A DNA stretch of 64,000 nucleotides from Symbiodinium kawagutii (taxonomy: Eukaryota; Sar; Dinophyceae; Suessiales; Symbiodiniaceae), in assembly GCA_009767595.1 (NCBI GenBank), contig VSDK01011733.1, forward strand, positions 320,077 through 384,076, in the 5' to 3' direction. Numbering within the stretch: the stretch's first letter is position 1; each line of letters begins with the position of its first letter. A program made the translations under genes and the position numbers. Under the pieces are notes generated by a model. The model was given only the letters and a program-made list of their open reading frames with translations, was not told where the DNA came from and did no database searches. Shown here piece by piece: positions 53,186-61,624 of the stretch.

Positions 53186-56100
53186 GAGAAGAGAAAGCAG
53201 GCTCGGATGAGGGCTGTCGCCAGAAATTGGCGTTCCCGAGCCATGCTGAACATTCAGCCCTAGATGTGCCTGGAGCTAAAGCACCCGTCAGCAATGTGTT
53301 GAAGCTCTGGAATTCATTGGTGAGATGGATGGTGTCCGATGAGACGCCTCTTGCATGCTATGTGCGCTCCCTTCGCAGCCAGCTGCCCGAAAGTTCGAGC
53401 AGTACAGCTTCCCCTTTGTGGCCGATGCCGGTACCGTATCCCAGATGGATGATGTCAAGTTCAGGAAAGCCGGCAAACTATAAGAGAATGTGCATAGAGA
53501 AGGCGATCAACTCCATTGTCTTCACGCTGTCTTGGCTTCACCTGGGCAAACCTTGGAAGGCTCCTGCGGAGATCTGCCTTGGGGCCTCTCTGACGCAGAG
53601 TCAGAAAGCAGTGGTGAGAAGGTTTGAACGTCTTCTCCAAGAGCTTGCTGAGACAGGTGACTTTGGACCTTCATCTATGGGGAGGTCGGCCGCAAAGATG
53701 GAAAACTTGGATGCAATTTTGCTTGCGCTGCAGGAAGATGCCCAAATGGTGTCTTCAGGCTATGAGCATCGTGCTGCTGCTCAGAAGTTTTCGTCTGCTC
53801 GCCTCCATGTCGGATGCGATGAGGAGTGTGATGCCACCTGGATTGGTACCTTGAAGAACGGTGCCCCTCAGCTGGCGAAGAGTGTGGAACCCTCCCGGCT
53901 GTCTTTTCCTAAGGATGCTCCAACCTTTGATCCAACCAAGTATTTTGATGAACCTCACAAGACTGTTTACCAAGACCCCATCTCAGTTGCCATGTCCCCA
54001 GAAGAGTGTTTGGTGGAGCCTCCTCGGGTACGCATCCATGCCTCCAGACCGGAAGCTTTGGAGCTGTTGCGCTTCCTCGATGAGCATCACCGTTTGAAGC
54101 TGGTGCCCGAGAAAAAGATCCGAAAGGGGTTCCTGTGTGGCGCCTTCTGCCTGGTGAAAGATGAGAAGAAAGATCGATTGATCCTTGATGCTCGCCCCCC
54201 AAACATGTTAGAAGAAACCTTGAGATCATGGTCAAAGACTTTGGGTAGCATTAGCGCTGTGCTCCAATTGGAACTGCTCCCTGATCACAAGTTGTCCATG
54301 AGTGGCACCGATTTGCGAGATTACTATTATTGTTTCAAGGTGCAGCGGGCTCGAGCAGAAAGAAACAGTTTCAACTTCCCCGTCAAACCATCAGAGGTTG
54401 CAGACTTCACGTGTTTCAAAGAACACCTGCATTCACATCAAGTTCTGTACCCGTGCCTCTCCACTATGGCTATGGGAGACTGTCAAGCTGTTGAACTAGG
54501 ACAAAAATGCCATGTCAAGTTAGGAATGAGCATTGATGTTTTCAAACCTGAAGAGCTCCTCTGCGTGCATGGTCGGGCGCCGCGTGGGAAGATTGCTTGC
54601 GGTGTCATCATCGACGATGCCTTGTTCCTCGAGCAGGTTCCCACCTCTTTGTCGCCAAAGGACATGCTGCTGACTGAAGGAGCTGCTCGGTTGAGAGCAA
54701 TCAGAGAGGAGTACATCCATGAAGGTTTGACCCCGCATCCTGACAAAACCTTTGAAGCTGAAGAGAAATGTGAATTTTGGGGGTCCAGCGTTGATGGAGT
54801 GGCAGGGACGGTTAGAGCTGCTCCTCGTCGTCTGGTACCCCTCATGTTGGCTACTTCAAAGACGATTAGGTTGGGGGTCGCCTCTGTGGGGTTGCTTCAG
54901 ACTTTGGCTGGCTCTTGGATCAGTGTTTTGCAGTATCGAAGACGTATGTTGTGCCTTTTGGACTTGATCTACGAGGTACAGCAGGGCAGGCAACAAGAAG
55001 ACATCGTACAGCTCTCTCCCAAGTTGCGTGATGAGATGTGGGTTTTGGTGGCTTTGGCACCTTTGGCAGTCACTGACCTTCGAGCTGCCAGCCTAGGCCA
55101 CCTCTTTTTGACCGATGCCTCAGAGGATGCAAAGGCGGCCGTTGTGACCGATGTGCCAGTAGCTTTCGCTCGGGAGTTGCAAAGACACACACTTTCTCGG
55201 GGGGCATGGTCCAGGTTACTTTCCCCATGGAAGGTATGGCTGCAGCAGCATTTCTCATTGGATGAGGAGGACATGTTGCCAGGCGGGGTCCCGTTGGTGA
55301 GCCATCCCTTATGGTTAGAGCTTGCGAAGACTATGACCTTTCGGGTTTATCAGCGAAAGCTGGTGCGAAGTCGGAAGCACATCAACTTGTTGGAGTTGGA
55401 GGCCTTGGTGGAGTTGGAAGCAAAGATTGCTGCCCGCAACCAGGATGCTCGCTACCTGGCGGGCAGCGATTCACAGGTTGCCTTGGCAGCCATCTTGAAA
55501 GGAAGATCCTCCTCCTCGCGGCTTAATCGGATTCTCTTGCAGAGCTTGCCTCTCTTGCTGGGGGCTGGGCTATACGGCGGATATGGCTATGTTCCTTCTC
55601 TCGCCAATGTTGGAGATGATCCGACTCGTTGGACCGATGTACGCACCCCGTCGAAGAAGCCAGAGAGATGGTTGCTGGAAGCTTTGGAATGCCGCTTCGA
55701 GCTCATGGATCAATGGTTGGGTGAAAGAGGGTATGATCCCATCGCAGTTGCACAGCTTCCTTTCGCACCAAAGTTCAGTGAGGATGCAGACGTTTTGCTT
55801 AGTTCGTTTTTACCTGACCTAAGAGCTGTACAGAAACCTCAACGCCTGGTAAAATTTGATGCCAAGGTGTATGGTCAGGAAACTTTTTTGCATGAGCATG
55901 TTTTGGAAGACATTCAGAAATCCGCATGTTGTCCAGAGAAACCGGTCTCACGCGATCAGCTTGCCGATGCTGGGGATCTAGAACTTCAAGACCAGGAAAT
56001 GAAGAGGCCTCAAGAAAGTTTTGAAGACTGGCCCACTCAAGCTGTTGCTTCCCCACTTGGTAAAAAGATGGACGAAGGTGAGAGTGGCTCAAAGCCATGT

Positions 56101-58248
56101 CCTCCCATAGCTGGTGAATCGTCGGATGACACAGAGACGCGTCAGAACATGACTTGTACAGCAGTAGGTTCTTTGGATGTTGACATGGGACAAAAAGAGC
56201 CTGAAGGCCAAACCAAAAGAGCTGACAAGAAACCCTCAGGGAAGATGAACCGAGGGCACTACAATTCTGTTGCTTTGGAAGGCCAGTCCCAGCCAGTAAA
56301 CTCTAGCAACCGCAGCCCTTTAACCGGCCCTTTGGGGCCCCCTGGGAGCGCCGGCTCTAGCGATGCCATGGTTGAGCTGCGTGAGAATGTAAAAGCTGCA
56401 GATCTGTCTGGAGCAGCCTTGGACCTTTTACAGGAGGTACCTGCTGACTGGTTCATTCTCCCTGGAGGTCGTCGAGGAGTTCGAGGAGAGAAGTTGAGCT
56501 TTCGGAAGCAGGGTGGCTTGGATTTGTTCAGCGGAAAAAGCGCTGTGGCCCGAAGCTTAGCTCGTCGTTTCAAGATCTGGGTCCTGACCGTGGACTATGC
56601 GCATGGATCCGATCGGGATCTACTAGATGAGGGACTACGGGATAGACTATGCAAGATGGTCGATGCCGGATGCTTTTCGAACTTTGGAGCAGCCCCTGAG
56701 TGCTGTTCGTTTTCAAGAGCTGTGCATCCTCCGGTTCGAAGTGCGCTTCGTCCTGAAGGTCTTGATGGGCTGAGCGAACGGATGAGAGAGAAAGTTCGAA
56801 TAGGAAACTCTCATGCGTCTTTTTTGCTGAAGCTTCTGAAGAAAGTTGAACGACTGAGGCTCCCGTACTGGGTTGAGAATCCAGACGGTAGTTTTTTGTG
56901 GCTTTTGGGATCCTGGAACGCTGCAGGTTTTAGCAGTCCCTGGAAAAGTTTCAGATTTGACATGTGCCGATATTCAACTCCCTGGCGAAAGCGGACTCGA
57001 ATCCTGACAAATACGATACTACAGGGTCGACGAGAGCTTTGCCATGGTATGCATCAGCATGTGATTCTTCGAGGGCGAAACAGACTTGCGAAGCAAAGCT
57101 GGACTAGACTCGCTCAGGTTTATCCTCTTGCATTGGCCTCAGACTTGGCTAGCGCCTTGGGATGTTCCCTGCAACTGTTGCCTAAGTCTCGGAAGCTACA
57201 CATTGGGGGGTGTGCAAAGTGTGGAGACGGGCGTATTGGAGAAGCATCTCACCCAGGACCTCGTCATCGAAATCATGTGCCACGAGACCTTGGAGAGCTT
57301 CGTGATGTGACGCTCGTTGAACCTGCCACCTCGGCATTGCAGTTTCGTGTCTATCAAGCCTTCAGACGCTGGCTTGAGACGAAGCTCAGCTCACAGGCCC
57401 GAGAAGAAATCATGTTGAGTCCTACTCTTCTTGTTTATGTTTTGCAAAGTTACGGTTACTTTTTGTTTGGTAGTGGAAAAGCCCTTTATGAATTTCGCCA
57501 TCTGCTGGTAGTCATGCAGCAGAGCTACCCCTGGATTCGTCAGCATATGAGCCCTGCCTGGATGTTGGTGACAAAGTGGGAATCTCTCCAACCTATACAA
57601 CATCGCAAACCTTTGCATGCAGTGCTCTTTAAAGCTATGGTTTCCATGGGCTTGCTAAAGGGATGGACCAGATGGACGGCCACTTTGATTCTGGGCTTTG
57701 AAGGGATTGCGCGCATCTCAGAAGTTCTGCGTGCTCTTCGTGGTGATCTAGTATTACCCATGGACCAATTCGAAAGTTCAGGCAGCTTTGCCTTTCTGAA
57801 AGTGTCGAACCCCAAAACGAAACGCAGAGGTCGTGGTCGCGTTCAACACTTGAAGCTACGCAACCCTGAAGCCATTCGATTCCTGGAGAAGAGTCTTGGT
57901 TCGCTTGCGCCCAGTTTGTCCCTTTTTCCTTTTTCAGCAGCTGCGTTTAGGGCCAGATGGGATCAATTGCTTGATGAGCTTTTGCTGCCGAAAACTGGTC
58001 GACCTACTCCAGCTTCGATTCGTGGTGGGGGTGCGATCTTAGCTTACCAACGAGGCGAACCCATTCAGGATATCATGTGGCGGATGCGCGTCACGAACCA
58101 GCGCACCCTTGAGCACTACCTGCAAGAGATGGCAGCCGATGCAGTTCTGAGTCGTCTTCCTTTGACATGCAAATCCAAAATTCGTTCAGCAGCAGCCCTC
58201 TTTCAAATCCTCCTTGAGCACTCGGTCTCATCGACCTCCAATGTGTGA
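52777..58248 (+). CDS. pol: YR-element Pol: RT, RNase H, methyltransferase-like, tyrosine recombinase
   Basis: The frame has 1,823 codons from the first ATG; genuine Pol sequence probably starts near 53,150 after a -1 shift. RT: motif A TDLRDYYYCF (511 on) and catalytic GVIIDDALFL (D613, D614). RNase H: LTDASED (D780), INLLELEAL (E873/E875), GSDSQ (D898), GDDPTRW (D947/D948), all four acidic positions present. Methyltransferase-like: LDLFSGKSAVARSLA (1248 on), GAAPECCSFSRA (P1307, C1309), VENPDGSF (1366 on), TPWRKRTRI (1401 on), then CHGMHQH and VYPLALASDLASAL. Next comes CAKCGDGRIGEASHPGPR (1479-1496), a motif I recall from many dinoflagellate repeat proteins. The tyrosine recombinase has R1646 (ARISEVLRAL), SIRGGGA (R1749), W1768 and nucleophile Y1781 (EHYLQE); the usual His of HxxR is replaced by Ala. 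Full length and open. Confidence 0.93.
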   Translation: MVGRWNMGRASFQSMGRSQSQGSADDCLLRPTGLRQRGLASSPRADFGKSAALRGIPIAPSTGALGHSTYPSHRQSVVRPVHEQIEGACRVPGEESQADECPSSQRRILQGERQERQGKRERSGVGRRDPGRSHHLREEKAGSDEGCRQKLAFPSHAEHSALDVPGAKAPVSNVLKLWNSLVRWMVSDETPLACYVRSLRSQLPESSSSTASPLWPMPVPYPRWMMSSSGKPANYKRMCIEKAINSIVFTLSWLHLGKPWKAPAEICLGASLTQSQKAVVRRFERLLQELAETGDFGPSSMGRSAAKMENLDAILLALQEDAQMVSSGYEHRAAAQKFSSARLHVGCDEECDATWIGTLKNGAPQLAKSVEPSRLSFPKDAPTFDPTKYFDEPHKTVYQDPISVAMSPEECLVEPPRVRIHASRPEALELLRFLDEHHRLKLVPEKKIRKGFLCGAFCLVKDEKKDRLILDARPPNMLEETLRSWSKTLGSISAVLQLELLPDHKLSMSGTDLRDYYYCFKVQRARAERNSFNFPVKPSEVADFTCFKEHLHSHQVLYPCLSTMAMGDCQAVELGQKCHVKLGMSIDVFKPEELLCVHGRAPRGKIACGVIIDDALFLEQVPTSLSPKDMLLTEGAARLRAIREEYIHEGLTPHPDKTFEAEEKCEFWGSSVDGVAGTVRAAPRRLVPLMLATSKTIRLGVASVGLLQTLAGSWISVLQYRRRMLCLLDLIYEVQQGRQQEDIVQLSPKLRDEMWVLVALAPLAVTDLRAASLGHLFLTDASEDAKAAVVTDVPVAFARELQRHTLSRGAWSRLLSPWKVWLQQHFSLDEEDMLPGGVPLVSHPLWLELAKTMTFRVYQRKLVRSRKHINLLELEALVELEAKIAARNQDARYLAGSDSQVALAAILKGRSSSSRLNRILLQSLPLLLGAGLYGGYGYVPSLANVGDDPTRWTDVRTPSKKPERWLLEALECRFELMDQWLGERGYDPIAVAQLPFAPKFSEDADVLLSSFLPDLRAVQKPQRLVKFDAKVYGQETFLHEHVLEDIQKSACCPEKPVSRDQLADAGDLELQDQEMKRPQESFEDWPTQAVASPLGKKMDEGESGSKPCPPIAGESSDDTETRQNMTCTAVGSLDVDMGQKEPEGQTKRADKKPSGKMNRGHYNSVALEGQSQPVNSSNRSPLTGPLGPPGSAGSSDAMVELRENVKAADLSGAALDLLQEVPADWFILPGGRRGVRGEKLSFRKQGGLDLFSGKSAVARSLARRFKIWVLTVDYAHGSDRDLLDEGLRDRLCKMVDAGCFSNFGAAPECCSFSRAVHPPVRSALRPEGLDGLSERMREKVRIGNSHASFLLKLLKKVERLRLPYWVENPDGSFLWLLGSWNAAGFSSPWKSFRFDMCRYSTPWRKRTRILTNTILQGRRELCHGMHQHVILRGRNRLAKQSWTRLAQVYPLALASDLASALGCSLQLLPKSRKLHIGGCAKCGDGRIGEASHPGPRHRNHVPRDLGELRDVTLVEPATSALQFRVYQAFRRWLETKLSSQAREEIMLSPTLLVYVLQSYGYFLFGSGKALYEFRHLLVVMQQSYPWIRQHMSPAWMLVTKWESLQPIQHRKPLHAVLFKAMVSMGLLKGWTRWTATLILGFEGIARISEVLRALRGDLVLPMDQFESSGSFAFLKVSNPKTKRRGRGRVQHLKLRNPEAIRFLEKSLGSLAPSLSLFPFSAAAFRARWDQLLDELLLPKTGRPTPASIRGGGAILAYQRGEPIQDIMWRMRVTNQRTLEHYLQEMAADAVLSRLPLTCKSKIRSAAALFQILLEHSVSSTSNV
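53128..53134 (+). other. Candidate -1 frameshift site 2 (GGGAAAA)
   Basis: In the Gag C-terminal frame the heptamer is read G GGA AAA, a classical slippery pattern, 49 bases before the Gag stop and shortly before the Pol frame becomes protein-like. It is a plausible Gag-Pol control. Confidence 0.5.
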
Positions 58249-58285
58249 TTGCTCGCACTCTGAGTGCTGGCCTTTTCGATAGTTG

Positions 58286-58443
58286 GAAGCGGTTCTGACC
58301 TTTTTAGTGTTTGCAGCTGGCTTCAAAAGCCTTTCGCAGCTGCAACAGCTGCCAGAACCAGTGAATTGGGCTACCCAATTTCCATAACTAGCCAAAGGCT
58401 GCAAAGGAGACAAAAGAGAAAGCAGCAGCCCGACAGTGCATGA
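58286..58443 (+). repeat. Split direct repeat B1
   Basis: It shares GAAGCGGTTCTGACCTTTTT onward to GCCTTTC (58,335), and AAAGGAGACAAAAGAGAAAG onward to TGCATGA, with B2. A 67-bp segment (58,336-58,402) is present only in B1. Confidence 0.9.
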
Positions 58444-58481
58444 GCCAACATGCACTTTCTTCTGCTGCAGGTTTTGGGCAC
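58439..58481 (+). repeat. Split direct repeat A2
   Basis: 43 bp identical to A1 at 50,668, overlapping B1 by the CATGA core. The B1/A2 junction is the sequence expected when B2 and A1 are joined in a circular intermediate. Confidence 0.95.
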
Positions 58482-58502
58482 CCAGGCCCTACCCGCCCTT
58501 TC

Positions 58503-58593
58503 GAAGCGGTTCTGACCTTTTTAGTGTTTGCAGCTGGCTTCAAAAGCCTTTCAAAGGAGACAAAAGAGAAAGCAGCAGCCCGACAGTGCATGA
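58503..58593 (+). repeat. Split direct repeat B2, right end of element
   Basis: It matches B1 without the 67-bp insert and ends CGACAGTGCATGA. The next bases (TCATATC) are host DNA. Confidence 0.9.
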
Positions 58594-58722
58594 TCATATC
58601 TTGGTTATACCATGCTTAGTTGATTCAACACTTCAGGGTGAACCATGGCTAACCTGTGGTTCACCTATGGTTCACACATAGGTAACCTACGGATTATCCT
58701 ATGGCTATGATGGTTCACCCAG

Positions 58723-58856
58723 CACCTTGAGCATCGTAGCGACTTCTGGAGGCACATCTTCAACTCCCTTGCCATCAAAGCGGCGGTGCATTGCCTGTGG
58801 ATGGAGTTGATCAGTGGCCTGGACGTGGTGGAACCACTGGCTGATGCCGGGGCAGG
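58723..58856 (+). CDS. Probable exon, unidentified
   Basis: After a TTCACCCAG acceptor-like site the frame reads HLEHRSDFWRHIFNSLAIKA, then AVHCLWMELISGLDVVEPLA and DAG. Strong G/C preference in third positions. It lies 130 bp right of the YR element, so the element may have landed in an intron of this gene. The donor is uncertain. The family is not recognised. Confidence 0.5.
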
Positions 58857-58892
58857 GTGGATCAATGGTTGATGGATAGATGTTGATGATCA

Positions 58893-58905
58893 TGAAGAAG
58901 AAGAA

Positions 58906-58936
<31 letters not shown>

Positions 58937-58943
58937 GTGGTGG

Positions 58944-58975
<32 letters not shown>
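58893..58975. repeat. (GAT)n microsatellite
   Basis: GAT/GAA units with a central GGTGGTGGT interruption. It gives His- and Ile-repeat artefact frames on the minus strand. Confidence 0.95.
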
Positions 58976-59344
58976 CGTGAGCCACGTCTCAACCATGGTG
59001 ATTAGTGATGTTGAATAGTCATGGTTAAAATAATGGTTGGTCACCACTATTCTTTTCTTAACCGTGCTTAGTGATGTCAATATTGGTCAATCATGTTTGG
59101 CCAACCACTTTCCCTGTTCGCTATTCCATCGCAGCCATCACAAACAGTCAACGCACCATCAAAACTCCCATTCATCAACCATCACTTGCCCAAAAATCAA
59201 CCAAATCCTCAACCAATTCTTCACCACCCTGGATTTCTTGCCTCACCTCATCCACCACCTCCACCAATGGCACCCACCCCACCACCACACCACCTTCACC
59301 ACCTTCACCACCACCCCACCACCACCGCCCCACCATCGTCCCAG

Positions 59345-59505
59345 GTCCAGTCTTCGGTCTCACGTTGCTCTTCAACCTGCTGGACCTTTTGATGTTCGCA
59401 GCCTGGGGCCTGACGCCTGCGGGCCGGCCGCTGCTCTGGCGCCTCACGCGTGCCAGCAAGGAGGCGCTCCGGGGGAGTCGATTCAGGGTGGCGAAGCACA
59501 GCGGG
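59345..59505 (+). CDS. Probable exon with a membrane helix
   Basis: It follows a CATCGTCCCAG acceptor-like site. The frame reads PVFGLTLLFNLLDLLMFAAW, then GLTPAGRPLLWRLTRASKEA and LRGSRFRVAKHSG. One hydrophobic helix is followed by a basic segment, as in a membrane protein. GC-rich third positions; the 3' boundary lies in a G-run. The preceding 150 bp are a CCACC-rich tract. The family is not recognised. Confidence 0.5.
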
Positions 59506-60006
59506 GGAGGGGGGGGGTTGGTTGGCCAAGAAGGATGGTAGATATGGCATTTTTATATTTTTGGTGATCAGAAATTTCTAGCATCAATGAATTTGGGGGA
59601 TAAATTTGGATATAGCATTGATGAATTGGCTGGTTCGTTGTGATAGATTCTGGGTGGTTGAAGTTCAGAAGCAAGTGATAAACAGTGACAACAGTTGACA
59701 ACCATCTGATCATTTTGGTTGGTAGGTTGTGGGTCGGTTAGTCGTTGGACATTGCTGGATGGGTTTGGCGAAGGGGAACAGCACTATGACCAGGTGCTAT
59801 GCGGCTCCCAGCTGGCCACATCACACCAACAGGAACAGATGCAGCGTCATCAGCAAAAAAAACCAAGCAGCCAACCGACACCAGAGCGGTTGGTTGGTCA
59901 GTTTGGTTCAACTCGCCACAGCTCCAGCCATACCCCAACGCTTCGTTGGCAACCGGTCATAGCACCAGCCCCAAGGCTAGGACCCAGCGCCCCAGCCGTG
60001 CGCCAG

Positions 60007-60096
60007 ACGGAAGCCAACTCCTCGCTGCAGTTCCCGCGCTTCGCCAACTTCGTCCTGGCAGGGCTGCTGCGTGGCTTGGCCGCAGCTGCGGCGCCA
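60007..60096 (+). CDS. Probable exon, unidentified
   Basis: It lies between GTGCGCCAG and GCGCCAG|GCGTAT (a GC-type donor, a class reported for dinoflagellate introns): TEANSSLQFPRFANFVLAGL, then LRGLAAAAAP. Third positions are nearly all G/C. Two other + frames remain partly open further upstream, from 59,800. Confidence 0.4.
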
Positions 60097-60800
60097 GGCG
60101 TATCCTGCCGCCCGTTAAGGGGAAGCCTGGCCAGCAGCCCCCAGGAGCCACCAAATGGTAGCCATGTGAAGTTAGAATGATAGAGTTAATCAGATGGTTA
60201 CTTAATGTTAGTTAACGGTTCATCATGCGGTTGGGGAACGGGTGATGAACAATGGCCAGGGAGTGGTGAACCATATGCTTAGACAGGCAATGATAATCAT
60301 CGCTGATGGTTAGTTGATGGGGGAATGATGGCTCGTGATCAACGGCAGCAGATAGAACTGCACAGGTGACCTGACGAACATTGGTTGGTGGCTCCTTTCG
60401 CTCTGCCGGAAGTGGCTCAGGCAGGGAGAAGTGGCCAGTGAGCGGCCTTTTTTGAGGTGTCCTATGGGGCCCATCCCAGAAAGATCCAAGTGCCCGGATG
60501 GGTCCTGAGTTGGTCAAAACATGTTTGACATTGTTGATGTGTTGATGTTTCATGTGTTAATTCTGCGGTTTCGGGTGCCAACGACATTTGCGGTTCGCAA
60601 ACCCGGATGCAAGCATCAGGAAGATCCAAGCAGTAGAGATACTCTCTCGGAGTTCATGGTGAACAGCAGTTTTGTCGATTATTTTTTAGTGGATTCTCCA
60701 CGGACTACCTCGGGAAAAGGGCCCAGTAGGGGCTTAGGGGGGACTGCCTTGCTGCGCTCAGTGATTCTGAAAGTTCCAGTTCCGCTGGCTACCAGCATGT

Positions 60801-60906
60801 AGGTGTTTCTCGAAATAGGGGACCCCCCAAATCATCCTTTATTAGTCATTTATAGCAATAAGATAAACCAACCATTTCTTGGGGTTCCCTATTTGAAGAG
60901 AAAAAC
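60801..60906. repeat. Foldback (MITE-like) element, family 1, copy 3
   Basis: The left arm AGGTGTTTCTCGAAATAGGG is followed by GACCCCCCAAATCAT. The right arm is GGGGTTCCCTATTTGAAG then AGAAAAACA. ATGT is found at both sides of the arms, a possible short TSD. Confidence 0.7.
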
Positions 60907-61438
60907 AGATATGTGATGCTTCCAAGTCTCCGTCTTGCCCACCGTCGCGGCTAGTCACAAGAAGAACCTGACCATCAGTGGAACTTTGGGTCGTGGACAC
61001 GAGCTGCACTTTGGCTGAAGCTTTTGCTGATGGAAGGGTGGCCCTCGAGAGCCATGGGAACACGCTCAGTCAGAGCATTTCTGGGAATGATGATGGTTAT
61101 TGATGGTGAACCATTGTAAAGCTACTAAAATGTAGAGTTCTACCAGTCGATTGCTGAGAACAAACCAGGTTAGTGACAATGGAACCGAGTCTTACATTCA
61201 TATGATTCAATTGATGTCGATTCAATTGATTCAACTCACATTGTTCGTTCATCAGTGCCCGCAGTTGGAGACAACTTGCCAGTGCTCGGGCAAACCGATT
61301 GAGACAAGCCATCTGCAGCCGCATGCGGGGGCAGGAAGCCATGCACTCTTCGGTACAGTAGCATGGCAATATGTTGTCATGCGCAAAAAGTAATTATTTG
61401 TGCGCAAGACTTTCGCATCTACATTTGGTTGATTTCAG

Positions 61439-61624
61439 AAGTTGATCCGTTCATCATCCATTTGCACCAATTGGAAGTCCTCGCTGCGCTGGAAAATGGA
61501 CGTGAAAGAGAGCCTCGCACCCCTCGAGGAGCGAAACATCCATGCGCAGTTGCCAGGGTTGACCCTGGTGGCCCGCAGTCTACGAACCATCCCCAACAGT
61601 TGTTTTCGTGGCGGTGGCCATGGT
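61439..61624 (+). CDS. Probable exon, strand uncertain
   Basis: After GATTTCAG the + frame reads KLIRSSSICTNWKSSLRWKM, then DVKESLAPLEERNIHAQLPG and LTLVARSLRTIPN. The minus strand is equally open (RSSRGARLSFTSIFQRSEDF). The + reading has the better acceptor. A neighbouring island at 61,240-61,372 (LASARANRLRQAICSRMRGQ on +) may be another exon. Unassigned. Confidence 0.35.

Larger units (their letters stand above)
50668..58593 (+). mobile_element. Tyrosine-recombinase retroelement (PAT/DIRS-like), 7.9 kb
   Basis: The terminal architecture is A1 (50,668-50,710), coding region, B1 (58,286-58,443), A2 (58,439-58,481), B2 (58,503-58,593). This is the split-direct-repeat layout known from PAT/Ngaro-type elements. 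The pentamer CATGA occurs at the left end, at the B1/A2 junction (58,439) and at the right end (58,589-58,593), consistent with recombinase-mediated integration at a short matching core rather than integrase with a TSD. Five frames encode a small membrane protein, a coiled-coil protein, Gag, and a polyprotein with RT, RNase H, methyltransferase-like and tyrosine-recombinase domains. Pol is open over its whole length, so the copy looks young. Confidence 0.93.

Noticed and set aside
58436-58681. 81-codon + frame over the A2/B2 repeats
   Set aside because: It runs over terminal repeats of the YR element into host DNA; it reuses the ORF1 start codon copy in A2 in another frame.
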